Assembly: GCF_003096815.1 (NCBI RefSeq)
Contig: NZ_QENY01000005.1
Span: 1 to 64,000, forward strand
Reading direction: 5' to 3'
From: Hallella colorans
Lineage (GTDB): Bacteria; Bacteroidota; Bacteroidia; Bacteroidales; Bacteroidaceae
Length of the DNA: 64,000 bases
Positions 48,192-57,701 of this stretch are shown in pieces. The notes below the pieces were generated by a model that was given only the letters and a program-made list of their open reading frames with translations, did no database searches and was not told where the DNA came from. Position 1 is the stretch's first letter; every line of letters begins with the position of its first letter. Position numbers and translations under genes: made by a program.

Positions 48192-48304
48192 GACACTTGA
48201 GCGAAACCGTGCGCGTTTACCTTTGAACATGGCAAGTTGGGGTTTTGCTCGCAAGCATGCTTTCGCATGATGGTTGCGTCGGTGCTATTTAGGAGGCACG
48301 ATTC

Positions 48305-49666
48305 TTACAGCGGGGTAACCAATAGGTATGTGCGGAGAAGCCAATAGGACAATATTCCAGCCAAGTAACCCACCAAAGCAATCCAGCTGACGTGCTTCAT
48401 GTACCAGCCAAACGTTATTTTCTCCAGTCCCATCACAACCACGCCGGCGGCCGATCCGATGATGAGTATCGATCCTCCCACGCCCGCGCAGTAGGCCAAC
48501 AGTTGCCAAAAGATACCATCAACGGCCATGTCTCCAGTGGGTGCCACGGGGTACATACCCATGCATCCTGCCACCAAAGGCACATTGTCGACTATGCTTG
48601 AGAGTAGGCCAATAACGCCAGTAACGGCATAGTGATTGCCGTTGAAGGCCACGTTCAAGCCCTCGCCCACGGTGGTGAGCACGCCCACCTCTTCCAAACA
48701 AGCCACGGCCATCAGTATGCCGAGGAAAAACAGAATGGTGGACATGTCGATATTATGTAGCAGATTGGTTACGCGCTTCAGGCTTCCTTGCTGTTCTTCG
48801 GTCTGTGTCGCACCTCTATAGAATATCTCGGTGACAGCCCATAGTATACCGAGGACCAGTAATATACCTACGAATGGTGGCAGGTGGGTGATGCTTTTAA
48901 ATACGGGCACGAGCATCAAACCACCCACGCCAATGAAAAAAACAGCTTTGCGCTGGCCACTGGTAAAATCCAACAACTCGTAATCGCTGTCCATGTGCAT
49001 TTCGGTTTGGTTGTCAAGCTCGCCTTTTAAAGCGTATTGCATGATAAAAGCAGGTACCACCATGGATACCAACGAGGGCACTAATATCTCTGTGATGACA
49101 CCCAAGGCTGTTATTACACCCTTGTTCCAAAGCATGATGGTGGTCACATCGCCAATTGGTGAGAACGCCCCTCCAGAGTTGGCAGCTATGATGACGAGTG
49201 ACGCGAAGACGATGCGGTCTTTGTGCTCATGCACCAATTTGCGCAGTATCATAATCATCACGATGCTCGTGGTGAGGTTGTCGAGGATGGCCGAGAGGAT
49301 GAACGTCATGAAGGCTATGCGCCAAAGCAGCGCCCGTTTAGACTTGGTCTTCATCACATCGCGCACCCAATTGAACCCGCCGTTTTGGTCAACGATCTCC
49401 ACGATGGTCATGGCGCCCATCAGAAAGAACAGCGTGGTAGACGTGCTGCCTAAGTGGCGCTCTATCGCCGCGCTCACCTCGTTGACCAATTCTGGGCCGG
49501 AAAATCCCGGCATATAACTTCCCGGTGACACCATGAAAAGTGTCCAGCACAGCACAAACATCAACAAAGCTATGGCAGCCTTGTTCACCTTGGTCACGCC
49601 TTCGATAGCAATCAGAAAATAGCCCACGCAGAACGTGATGATAATCGCAATTGTTAAAGTCGACAT
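48305..49666 (-). CDS. nhaD: Na+/H+ antiporter, NhaD type
   Basis: The 453-residue inner-membrane protein has about twelve helices and resembles NhaD. Visible signatures are FFLMGAMTIVEIVDQNGGFNWV, FILSAILDNLTTSIVM with the Asp-Asn pair, and ANSGGAFSPIGDVTTIMLW, which is typical of the ion-transporter superfamily. It exports sodium in exchange for protons. It stands alone on the minus strand, converging on asd, with a 1-kb gap upstream of its start. Confidence 0.92.
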   Translation of the reverse strand: MSTLTIAIIITFCVGYFLIAIEGVTKVNKAAIALLMFVLCWTLFMVSPGSYMPGFSGPELVNEVSAAIERHLGSTSTTLFFLMGAMTIVEIVDQNGGFNWVRDVMKTKSKRALLWRIAFMTFILSAILDNLTTSIVMIMILRKLVHEHKDRIVFASLVIIAANSGGAFSPIGDVTTIMLWNKGVITALGVITEILVPSLVSMVVPAFIMQYALKGELDNQTEMHMDSDYELLDFTSGQRKAVFFIGVGGLMLVPVFKSITHLPPFVGILLVLGILWAVTEIFYRGATQTEEQQGSLKRVTNLLHNIDMSTILFFLGILMAVACLEEVGVLTTVGEGLNVAFNGNHYAVTGVIGLLSSIVDNVPLVAGCMGMYPVAPTGDMAVDGIFWQLLAYCAGVGGSILIIGSAAGVVVMGLEKITFGWYMKHVSWIALVGYLAGILSYWLLRTYLLVTPL

Positions 49667-49894
49667 GAAAATTTAAATTTATAATGATTGGAAATCCCTA
49701 CCATAGCCAGTAGGCCCATAGAGAGGTATTGCAAAGATAAATAAATTATTAACACAAACGACTAAAATATTAAATAATTATTTGTGTGCCATTCTAAATT
49801 ACCATCTAACGGTATTTTGCCCGATGAGTATTAATTGTGCCAAGCCTTTCAAGACGTCTTGGAAAATAGTATTTGAAAATACCTGACAAAAGCT

Positions 49895-49915
49895 CTCAAA
49901 TGCTTGGCTTATTTG
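49895..49915 (+). repeat. Dispersed 21-bp motif, copy 2
   Basis: CTCAAATGCTTGGC + T + TATTTG differs from the copy at 3733-3753 at one position. It lies 125 bp upstream of a 22-bp-period array, whereas copy 1 lies 74 bp downstream of one. Confidence 0.55.
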
Positions 49916-50039
49916 AAAAATAAAATGTATTTGTCCAAAATAAGCTGAAAATAGAGCACATTTTCTATGTGCTTGTAAATGAAGATGTTGTCGTGATAGC
50001 TGCAAAAAGAGATGAGAAACCGTTGTGAGAACTGTTGCG

Positions 50040-50149
50040 TTTAATGCTCTTTCGTGTCGCGATTAATACTTGATCGCATTGTAATTAGGTCTTTCTCGCA
50101 CCATGTTTAGAGCCTAAAGGGGTTACGATTAAGCATTAATCGTCTCGCC
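50040..50149 (+). repeat. 22-bp tandem array D, five degenerate units
   Basis: Units begin at 50040, 50062, 50084, 50106 and 50128. Each begins TTTAA, ATTAA, ATTAG or TTTAG. Most carry a TCG or AGG triplet around positions 13-15 and end in CG, TG, TA or CC. The period is exact although identity is low. The count is again five. Confidence 0.8.
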
Positions 50150-50433
50150 AAGTTTTTTTTATAGTCTTGTTTTAATTTTTTTTTGCTCCGAAAAATGCGG
50201 TGTGTGGCTCGAATGCCTAAAAACTGTCGGCTATTTCGATAGAAAATCATGATGCTTTTTTTATGATTTTTTCTTAACATCGGCAGGCTGTTCTTGGTAT
50301 ATCTTGCTATTTGCTTTGTCAGGAACTTTGGTTTTAAGGCAAAAATCTATCATTTAAAATCGTTATCGATGAAAAAATCGCTCACTGTGCAATAAAAATA
50401 TAGAATTTTTTCCACATTTTGAGAATTTTTTAT

Positions 50434-50441
50434 TAACTTTG
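50434..50441 (+). promoter_or_regulatory. Candidate -7 box of the susCD operon
   Basis: TAACTTTG lies 282 bp upstream of the susC start. No closer consensus box is present, so either the operon has a long leader or it uses another type of promoter. Confidence 0.35.
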
Positions 50442-50723
50442 AATGCACGAAGCGTGGTGTCTGTATAAGGGTTTTTGGTATTTCTATGCCGGGGCAGCGT
50501 GACGGTGGTAGCAATGTTGCCATTTTTCCAATTATTCCTTGTATGGACAGTAATCTTGATGGCGAGTGCTGCGTGCCATGCCTGCGACAAGGTTAAATTG
50601 AACTAATCGACAAATAAATCTACAATACGATATATTTTGATGAAACGTTAAATCAAAGTGACCATTTGGTATCTATGCACGTATATAATATATGGATGTT
50701 ACAATAACCAAAATTGACAAGAA

Positions 50724-53700
50724 ATGAAACAAAAACATCATTTTTTATGGGCTGTCGTCATGGCGATGCTGTTTTTTCTTATGCCATGCCATGTCATGGC
50801 GCAAAACCATGAAATAACGCTTAGCTATCAAGACGAGAGCTTACCCACTGTTTTTAAGCGCTTGGAGAGTGTGTCAGGCTACAAAATCAGCTTCTCTTAT
50901 GATGATGTAAGCCAATACCGCGCAAGCGGAAAACTTGAAAAGGCTTCGATAATAGAAGCCATGAACCATATCATCGGTGACAAGCCGTTGGGCTATACGG
51001 TGGACGGACTTACGGTAAAGGTGGTGCGCGCCCAACGTGACGACAAGATCTTGCCAACAGTAAAGGGTAGGGTGGTGATGGATGACGATGGGTCGGCCGT
51101 AATGGGGGCCACGGTTGTCATTGATGGAACTAACCAAGGCGTGGCTACCGATATAGATGGAAAATTTGTGCTGCAAGAGGTGCCTAAGAGCGCATATCTC
51201 AAAATATCCTATATTGGTGCCACCACAGTGAGGCTAAAAGTTGCCGCCATGATGAACGTGCGGCTAAAAAGTGATGAGCTGTCCTTAAAAAATGTGGTAG
51301 TGACAGGCTATTACACGCAGCGTAAACAGACGTTCACCGGAGCGGTAACAAGTTTCAGTGGATCTGAATTGCGGTCGGTCTCAGACCAAAACGTGCTGTC
51401 TACGGTAGCCGCTTTGGACCCCTCTTTCAATCTCACGGAGAATTTGTCTATGGGCTCTGACCCAAACAATATACCTGACATACAGGTGCGTGGTGTCAAC
51501 TCGCTGCCCAATACGGATGCCAACCTTCTCAATGAGCAGTATAAAGGTAAAGCCAACCTGCCCACGTTTATCCTTGACGGGTTTGAGGTGAGTGTTGAAA
51601 AGATATACGATTTGGACCCCAACCGCGTGTCTAATATCTCCATTCTCAAAGACGCTTCGGCCACAGCAATATATGGTTCGAGAGCGTCTAACGGTGTGGT
51701 AATCATTGACACCAAAGCACCTACACCGGGACAACTTAAGCTAAACTACACCGGTAGTGTCGATTTTGAGATTGCCGATCTGTCCAACTATAGCCTTTTG
51801 AATGCTCGCGAAAAGCTTAAATATGAAGATATGGCCGGACTATACTATGGAAGCAAAGCCATATACGTTAAGGAGGACTATCTCGAAACTTACAACGAAC
51901 GATTGAAACTGGTGACCAAGGGGTATGACACAGACTGGCTGTCAAAACCGTTGCGCTCTGTAGGCATCACTAACAGACACAGCGCACAGCTCGAGGGAGG
52001 CAGCGACAACTTCAGATATGGCGTGAACTTCACCTATAATAATACCGCAGGTGTGATGAAAGGCTCCGGAAGAACCCGCATCGGAACGGGTATCAAATTG
52101 CAATACAACTATAAGAACTTGCGTTTCAGAGACGAAATTACCTATGACAATGTTTCGTCAACACAATCGCCCTATGGCTCTTTCAGAACCTATACGAACC
52201 TGAATCCTTATTATTACCCTTATGACGAATTAGGAAAATTGAAGAAAATATTGTTTGTCAACAATACGGCCACGGGCTCTTCGCAAATTGTGAACCCCAT
52301 GTACAACACCACACTCAATGCCTATGACAAGACGGTGTATGACGATTTTGTAAACAATTTCAGCGTGGAGTGGGATATTATGCGGGGACTGAAGCTCAAA
52401 GGCAACTTCTCTTTGGAACGAATCAACCGAAACATGGATGTGTTCAAGTCGGCCGACCATACCGACTTTATCAACGTAAAAGAAAATAAAGGCAGCTATA
52501 CCAAAGGAAATCGGGTTACTAATAATTATGATGGCAATATCATATTGTCTTATTTCACAACTCTAAAAGAGAAGCATGCGGTGAGCTTTAACGGTGGATG
52601 GAACATCCAAGAGACCAACGACGACTATAACTCTTATACCGTTTATGGTTTCGCCAACCAAGCTTTGGACCATCCTTCGTTGGGCGCCAACTTTAAAGAA
52701 GGCGACCATGTTAGAGGGTATGCTACCAAAACGCGTCTTATGGGCTTCTTGTTGAACACCAACTACAGCTATGATGACAGATATTTTGTGGATGCTTCGA
52801 TACGAGCGGATGGCTCGTCTATCTTTGGAAGTAACAAACGATGGGGCGCGTTTTGGAGCTCGGGCATAGGATGGAACCTGCACAAAGAGCGTTTCATGGA
52901 GGGCAACAAAATGATAAACCAATTGCGCTTCAAGCTGAGCACAGGTTTCACGGGCAACCAAAATTTCTACCCATATCAGTCCATGATGATGTACCAGTAC
53001 ATGAGTGCGCTGTCTTATCAAGATTATATTGGGGCGATAATTAAGGCATATGGCAATGATAACCTGAAATGGCAACGTACGCAAAAAAATAATTTCGGTA
53101 TAGATTTTGAGCTCTTCAACCATTATGTGAGTGGATATTTCAACTATTTTGTCGAGAACTCAAAAGACTTGTTGGTGGATGTGACAATGGCCAACTATTT
53201 GGGATTTGAGGCTTACAAAGAAAATTTGGGTGAGACACAGAACCGCGGTTTTGAGTTTAATGTCAAGGCTTCTGTCATCAGAACGAAGGACTTTCGGCTC
53301 AATTTGTTTGCCAATGGTATGCATTATAAGAACAAGTTGCGCAAGATTTCGTCAGGGTTAAGCTCGTATAATGCCCACGCCGATGCCGATGCGTCGTCTA
53401 AACCGTACGTGAGGTATGTCGAGGGAGCGTCTATCAACTCGATATGGGTGGTGCCATCGGCTGGCATCGACCCAGCGACTGGCAACGAGATCTTCATCAA
53501 AAAAGATGGCTCTTACACCAACGCATGGAGCGAGAAAGACTACGTGCCTTACAAATCGACCGATCCTAAGTTGGTGGGTACGTTCGGATTGAACGCCTAT
53601 TACAAAGGGTGGGAATTGAACTCGATATTCTATTATAGGTTCGGAGGATATGCTTATAACCAAACTTTGGTGGATAAGGTGGAGAATGTAAATCCGTATC

Positions 53701-54014
53701 TCAACGTCGACAGGAGGGCATTGTACAATCGTTGGTCCACGCCCGGCGTGTCTGCGAAATTCAAAAGAATTAACGATTTAACCACAACCAAGCCTACATC
53801 TCGTTTTGTGGAGAAAGACAACTTGCTTAGAGGTACGTCTCTCAGCATCGCGTACACATTTAACAGAAACTGGATTAAAATCTTTGGAGCGCAGTATCTC
53901 AAACTGATGTTTACCGCGAATGACTTCCTGTACACGTCATCCATACATAGAGAGATGGGTACTGCATACCCTTACGCGCATCATTACGCTCTGTCAGCAC
54001 AACTTACTTTCTAA
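50724..54014 (+). CDS. SusC/RagA-family TonB-dependent outer-membrane transporter
   Basis: The 1096-residue protein has a signal peptide ending near HVMAQ, an STN domain (about 30-105, ITLSYQDESLPTVFKRL), a carboxypeptidase-regulatory-like domain (about 112-180), and a TonB-box region at LKNVVVTGYYTQRKQ. The plug (SNISILKDASATAIYGSRASNGVVIID) and a 22-strand barrel ending in SAQLTF follow. SusC proteins take up large substrates with the SusD lid, driven by TonB. The STN domain suggests signalling to a FecR-type anti-sigma factor, but none is encoded here. The substrate is unknown. Confidence 0.96.
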   Translation: MKQKHHFLWAVVMAMLFFLMPCHVMAQNHEITLSYQDESLPTVFKRLESVSGYKISFSYDDVSQYRASGKLEKASIIEAMNHIIGDKPLGYTVDGLTVKVVRAQRDDKILPTVKGRVVMDDDGSAVMGATVVIDGTNQGVATDIDGKFVLQEVPKSAYLKISYIGATTVRLKVAAMMNVRLKSDELSLKNVVVTGYYTQRKQTFTGAVTSFSGSELRSVSDQNVLSTVAALDPSFNLTENLSMGSDPNNIPDIQVRGVNSLPNTDANLLNEQYKGKANLPTFILDGFEVSVEKIYDLDPNRVSNISILKDASATAIYGSRASNGVVIIDTKAPTPGQLKLNYTGSVDFEIADLSNYSLLNAREKLKYEDMAGLYYGSKAIYVKEDYLETYNERLKLVTKGYDTDWLSKPLRSVGITNRHSAQLEGGSDNFRYGVNFTYNNTAGVMKGSGRTRIGTGIKLQYNYKNLRFRDEITYDNVSSTQSPYGSFRTYTNLNPYYYPYDELGKLKKILFVNNTATGSSQIVNPMYNTTLNAYDKTVYDDFVNNFSVEWDIMRGLKLKGNFSLERINRNMDVFKSADHTDFINVKENKGSYTKGNRVTNNYDGNIILSYFTTLKEKHAVSFNGGWNIQETNDDYNSYTVYGFANQALDHPSLGANFKEGDHVRGYATKTRLMGFLLNTNYSYDDRYFVDASIRADGSSIFGSNKRWGAFWSSGIGWNLHKERFMEGNKMINQLRFKLSTGFTGNQNFYPYQSMMMYQYMSALSYQDYIGAIIKAYGNDNLKWQRTQKNNFGIDFELFNHYVSGYFNYFVENSKDLLVDVTMANYLGFEAYKENLGETQNRGFEFNVKASVIRTKDFRLNLFANGMHYKNKLRKISSGLSSYNAHADADASSKPYVRYVEGASINSIWVVPSAGIDPATGNEIFIKKDGSYTNAWSEKDYVPYKSTDPKLVGTFGLNAYYKGWELNSIFYYRFGGYAYNQTLVDKVENVNPYLNVDRRALYNRWSTPGVSAKFKRINDLTTTKPTSRFVEKDNLLRGTSLSIAYTFNRNWIKIFGAQYLKLMFTANDFLYTSSIHREMGTAYPYAHHYALSAQLTF

Positions 54015-54017
54015 ACC

Positions 54018-55430
54018 ATGAGTATGAAAAAGATATTTATTATATGTGTTTCGGCACTTGCAATAACCCTTACTTCGTGTGAGGATTGGTTTGATATTTC
54101 TGCTAAATCAGAGTTGAAGGCAGACGATTTGCTCAATAATGAGCAGGGATATAGAGATGCTCTGATAGGCTGTTATGCTTCAATGAAAAGTAAAAACCTT
54201 TATGGAGCACAACTCACCATGACCTATTTAGACTGTCTTTCCCAATATTATTCTACGGCCAACAACGCCCAAAATAGCTTTTATTACGCCGCCAAATACG
54301 ACTATGCCAACACTAAAGAAGAAAAAAGAAAGGACGAGATATGGAAAGATCAATATAATGTCATAGCCAATGTGAACAGTCTCGTCAATAGAATAGATAA
54401 GTCAAAAGACGTCTTTTCTACGGGAGTGTACGCGCTTTTAAAGGGCGAGGCATTAGGAATAAGGGCTTTTTTGCATTTTGATTTGCTACGTATGTTTGCC
54501 CCTTCACCATCCATGACAGATGGCTTGCAGGCAAAAGCGATACCTTATGTGGACCAATTCACCAACGCTCTGTACGCCCAACTTTCTACGGAACAGGTTT
54601 TAGACAGAGTGGTGAAAGATCTCGTCGAGGCTCGTGAAATGCTTAAGGATGTTGACCCATATGGTCCAAAGCACGCCAATTATGATTTAAAAGCGTTGGA
54701 GGGAGTGTGGAAAGGACGTGAGTTTCGTATGAACTACTATGCCGTCACCGCATTGATGGCAAGGGTGCTGCTATATAGAGGGCATCCCGAAGACAAGGAA
54801 AAGGCATTTCAATATGCCAAGGAGGTAATAGATTCGGGCCTTTTCCCTTTGATAACCAGTAGTGAAATTAAAAGCTCTGAAGATAATGGTTTTGTTAGGG
54901 AAAATATCTTTTCGTTGGAGCATACCGGCTTGAAAGATGATATCGTGGATAATTATTTTGTCGTGGATGAGCGCGCGTACAATTTTCTCGCGCTTAATAA
55001 ACGCACACTTAAAAGAGTCTTCCCATCCACGTTGGACATGGATTACAGGCGTCAATGGTGGCTGGGCACCACTGGCAATAACTTTACAATTGTCAAATAC
55101 AACAGCTCCAAGCGCGTACCTTTAATCAAGGTTTCCGAGATGTATCTTATCGCCACCGAAACCGCACCCAATATAACGACGGCCAATAAGTACTACAATG
55201 AGTTGTTGTATCATCGCGGATTGCCAAGCGAAGCGTTAACGCAAGCCAATATGAACAAGCATTTATTGGCAGAATATGCCAAAGAGTTCATAGGGGAAGG
55301 CCAGCTTTTTTATGCTTACAAAAGATTGAATAACAAGATAGTTCCAATACTGCAAAGAGGCATAGAGAAACCAGAAGCAGTCTACGTGATACCTTTGCCA
55401 AAGGAAAATACTTATTTCATACAACAATGA
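54018..55430 (+). CDS. SusD/RagB-family substrate-binding lipoprotein
   Basis: The 470-residue lipoprotein has its lipidation site at Cys21 (TLTSCEDWFDISAKSELKAD-type start). It shows the helical TPR-like scaffold of SusD: GYRDALIGCYASMKS, LLKGEALGIRAFLHFDLLRMFA, and a C-terminal segment with EFIGEGQLFYAYKRLN. It caps the SusC barrel on the cell surface and binds the substrate. It begins 3 bp after the SusC stop codon. Confidence 0.95.
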   Translation: MSMKKIFIICVSALAITLTSCEDWFDISAKSELKADDLLNNEQGYRDALIGCYASMKSKNLYGAQLTMTYLDCLSQYYSTANNAQNSFYYAAKYDYANTKEEKRKDEIWKDQYNVIANVNSLVNRIDKSKDVFSTGVYALLKGEALGIRAFLHFDLLRMFAPSPSMTDGLQAKAIPYVDQFTNALYAQLSTEQVLDRVVKDLVEAREMLKDVDPYGPKHANYDLKALEGVWKGREFRMNYYAVTALMARVLLYRGHPEDKEKAFQYAKEVIDSGLFPLITSSEIKSSEDNGFVRENIFSLEHTGLKDDIVDNYFVVDERAYNFLALNKRTLKRVFPSTLDMDYRRQWWLGTTGNNFTIVKYNSSKRVPLIKVSEMYLIATETAPNITTANKYYNELLYHRGLPSEALTQANMNKHLLAEYAKEFIGEGQLFYAYKRLNNKIVPILQRGIEKPEAVYVIPLPKENTYFIQQ

Positions 55431-55467
55431 TTATTCCATTATTATACCCTCTAAACTATCGCACTTT

Positions 55468-56166
55468 ATGAAAAGAATAATCTTTAGCGGTTTATATATA
55501 CTAACATTTTTGTTACTATTCGCCGCATGTCAGGAGAACGAGCAGATGGAATTCGGTCAAAAGGCAAGTGCTTATTTCAGCTCATTGACCGCGGCCGATA
55601 GTATGGCTTATTCTTTCGCGTCGGGAAAATTGAAGCAAGACACGGTGCTCATACCCGTCAAAATCATTGGTGAGTCTACCAGTTACGACCGAAAAATAGC
55701 TTTTAATGTAGATCCGTCGTCTACGGCGCAAGCGGGTCTTCAATACGAAGCTTTGCATGGTATGGTTACGCTGCCCGCGGGAAAAGTGGAAACTTATATC
55801 AAGATCGTAGTCTTTGACAAAGGCTTGGACAAGTCGGACGTGTCTTTGACACTGAACATTGTACCCAACGAAAGTTTCAATCTTGGCTACGGTGACAGAC
55901 TTCGCGCCAAACTCATCATCACCAATCAGCTGGTCAAGCCAACCTATTGGGACATGCCTTTGTCTTTCTATTATGGCGAATACTCCAAAGCCAAGCACCG
56001 CATTTGCATCATGTTGCAAGGTGAGGATTTCCCACCCACATGGGATCGCACCAAGGTACAGACCTATATGTCATACGGCAGAATGGTGTACAACTATCTA
56101 CTGAAGACCCCCGTGTGGGATGAAGATACAAAAACTTGGATTACGGCAGACTGGGCTCCACTCTAA
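55468..56166 (+). CDS. DUF4843-type lipoprotein
   Basis: The 232-residue lipoprotein has lipidation at Cys21 (LLLFAACQENEQM) and a beta-rich body with the segments VLIPVKIIGESTSYDRKIAF and TYIKIVVFDKG, typical of DUF4843. Such proteins are found after SusD in operons of the RagAB type. The C-terminal part (YYGEYSKAKHRICIML) has an alternating pattern. It is presumably surface-exposed and helps to bind the substrate. The family name is from memory of pattern and context. Confidence 0.75.
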   Translation: MKRIIFSGLYILTFLLLFAACQENEQMEFGQKASAYFSSLTAADSMAYSFASGKLKQDTVLIPVKIIGESTSYDRKIAFNVDPSSTAQAGLQYEALHGMVTLPAGKVETYIKIVVFDKGLDKSDVSLTLNIVPNESFNLGYGDRLRAKLIITNQLVKPTYWDMPLSFYYGEYSKAKHRICIMLQGEDFPPTWDRTKVQTYMSYGRMVYNYLLKTPVWDEDTKTWITADWAPL

Positions 56167-56179
56167 AAAATGAACAGAA

Positions 56180-57697
56180 ATGAAAAGAATTATTATATTA
56201 TTTTCGATCTTTGCGCTCGTGTTGACCTCATGTGTACACGACGATACGAACGAGAACTTCATTCAACTCAATGAGGCAGCCATCACCGGCATAGCCGATG
56301 AGTACAACAATGTCTATGTGGACGATTACCTAAAGATATCGCCTGTTATCAGCACGACTAAGAATGACCTCTCCCAATTTAGCTACTTTTGGATTACGTA
56401 CGACACGAACACCTTGTATAATGCGGACACACTGTCGCATCAAAAGGACCTCAATGTCAAGATTGGGATGATTCCCGGCAAACACACGGTGGTCTTCAAG
56501 GCCGTCGATAACAAAACCGGCATATTCTATAAAAAGCAATTTGTTATCAATGTGGTTAACGAGTTTACAAACGGTATCATGGTGCTCTATGAGAAAAACG
56601 GCAGTGCCGAACTTGGTTTTTGGAGTCAGGAGCGTGGCAAGCTCATCTCCGATATCTATGGCAAACTGAACGAAGGCGGTACCATTGGGCAGCGTCCACA
56701 AAGGGTTTACTTCAACAAATACAGTGACGAGAAAGCCAATGAAGTCTTGATTTTGTGCCAAGACCAAAAGGGTGGCGTGTTCTTGGATGCTACAACCATG
56801 CAAAAAACGCGCGACTATAAGGATTTCTTTTTTGCCGCGCCAGATGAGATTAAACCACAAGCCTATTACAAAGCTAACATGCGCGAATATCTCATTGACA
56901 ACGGATTGGCTTACGATAGAGCCACCAACAGCATGATACCCAACCCCACTGTCAAGCCAAATCTCAGTGTCGCGGGCAAAACTTATGAGATAGCAGGCAA
57001 CGCTGATTTCGGCGATCCGGAGGTTGGACACGATGATTACCCCGCGCGCATCATCCTATACGATAACAAAAACATGTGTTTTTACTCCGTTTATAACATC
57101 GCTTCGGCTTTTATGGAGTTGATACGTGGCTCTGAGGACGTGATTTACGAGCCAGGAGGCTTCTTCGATCCTAACAATGTTGGTATGACTTGCCTTTATG
57201 CCAACATCTCCGCGCGTAGTGCCACAGGCGCGAGAGAGTATATGGGGGTGTTCCAAACGCCACAAGGCAAGCGCCATTTATTGAGGATGGGCATAGGCTT
57301 TTGGGTTGAGAACGCCGAGCCCGACACCTACTTCAAAGATATGGGCAATGATGTCATCACTTCTGAAGGGATAGACGCAGCCACTACTTTTGCCTGTTCG
57401 CCCAAGGTTCCGGGTTATATGTTTTACGCCTCGGGCAATGCTTTGTACCTTTACAATGCGATCAACAACGCGGGGCAAAAGGTCTATGAGCTTCCAGTGG
57501 GGCAGAATATCAACCATATCGAGATAGACCGGAGTCATGGCTACTTGCTTGTGGCTTATCAAGACAAGGCCAAACAGACGGGCAAGGCCGGTTTTGTCAT
57601 GTTGGAGATAAGCACTGACGGTGGTTTAAAACTTGCCGTGAAGCACCAATTTGATGCTGTTGGAGATAAAATATTGGATTTTGAAAACAGGTATTAA
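56180..57697 (+). CDS. PKD-like family lipoprotein
   Basis: The 505-residue lipoprotein has lipidation at Cys18 (LVLTSCVHDDTNE). Its N-terminal part to about residue 130 looks like PKD/immunoglobulin-type beta sandwiches (SYFWITYDTNT, then GKHTVVFKAVDNKTG). The remainder resembles a beta-propeller with short repeats such as ILYDNKNMCFYSVYN and LYLYNAINNAGQKVYELP. Proteins of this build accompany SusCD pairs and DUF4843 genes. No catalytic motif is visible. Its stop lies 5 bp before the thioredoxin-like gene. Confidence 0.75.
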   Translation: MKRIIILFSIFALVLTSCVHDDTNENFIQLNEAAITGIADEYNNVYVDDYLKISPVISTTKNDLSQFSYFWITYDTNTLYNADTLSHQKDLNVKIGMIPGKHTVVFKAVDNKTGIFYKKQFVINVVNEFTNGIMVLYEKNGSAELGFWSQERGKLISDIYGKLNEGGTIGQRPQRVYFNKYSDEKANEVLILCQDQKGGVFLDATTMQKTRDYKDFFFAAPDEIKPQAYYKANMREYLIDNGLAYDRATNSMIPNPTVKPNLSVAGKTYEIAGNADFGDPEVGHDDYPARIILYDNKNMCFYSVYNIASAFMELIRGSEDVIYEPGGFFDPNNVGMTCLYANISARSATGAREYMGVFQTPQGKRHLLRMGIGFWVENAEPDTYFKDMGNDVITSEGIDAATTFACSPKVPGYMFYASGNALYLYNAINNAGQKVYELPVGQNINHIEIDRSHGYLLVAYQDKAKQTGKAGFVMLEISTDGGLKLAVKHQFDAVGDKILDFENRY

Positions 57698-57701
57698 ACA
57701 G

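Larger units (their letters stand above)
49667..50723. other. Longest gene-free region in the window, 1057 bp
   Basis: The space between the divergent nhaD and susC genes holds the 21-bp motif at 49895-49915, the 22-bp array at 50040-50149 and a TAACTTTG box at 50434-50441. A minus-strand frame at 50363-50590 has no credible composition. I see no RNA gene that I recognise. Confidence 0.65.
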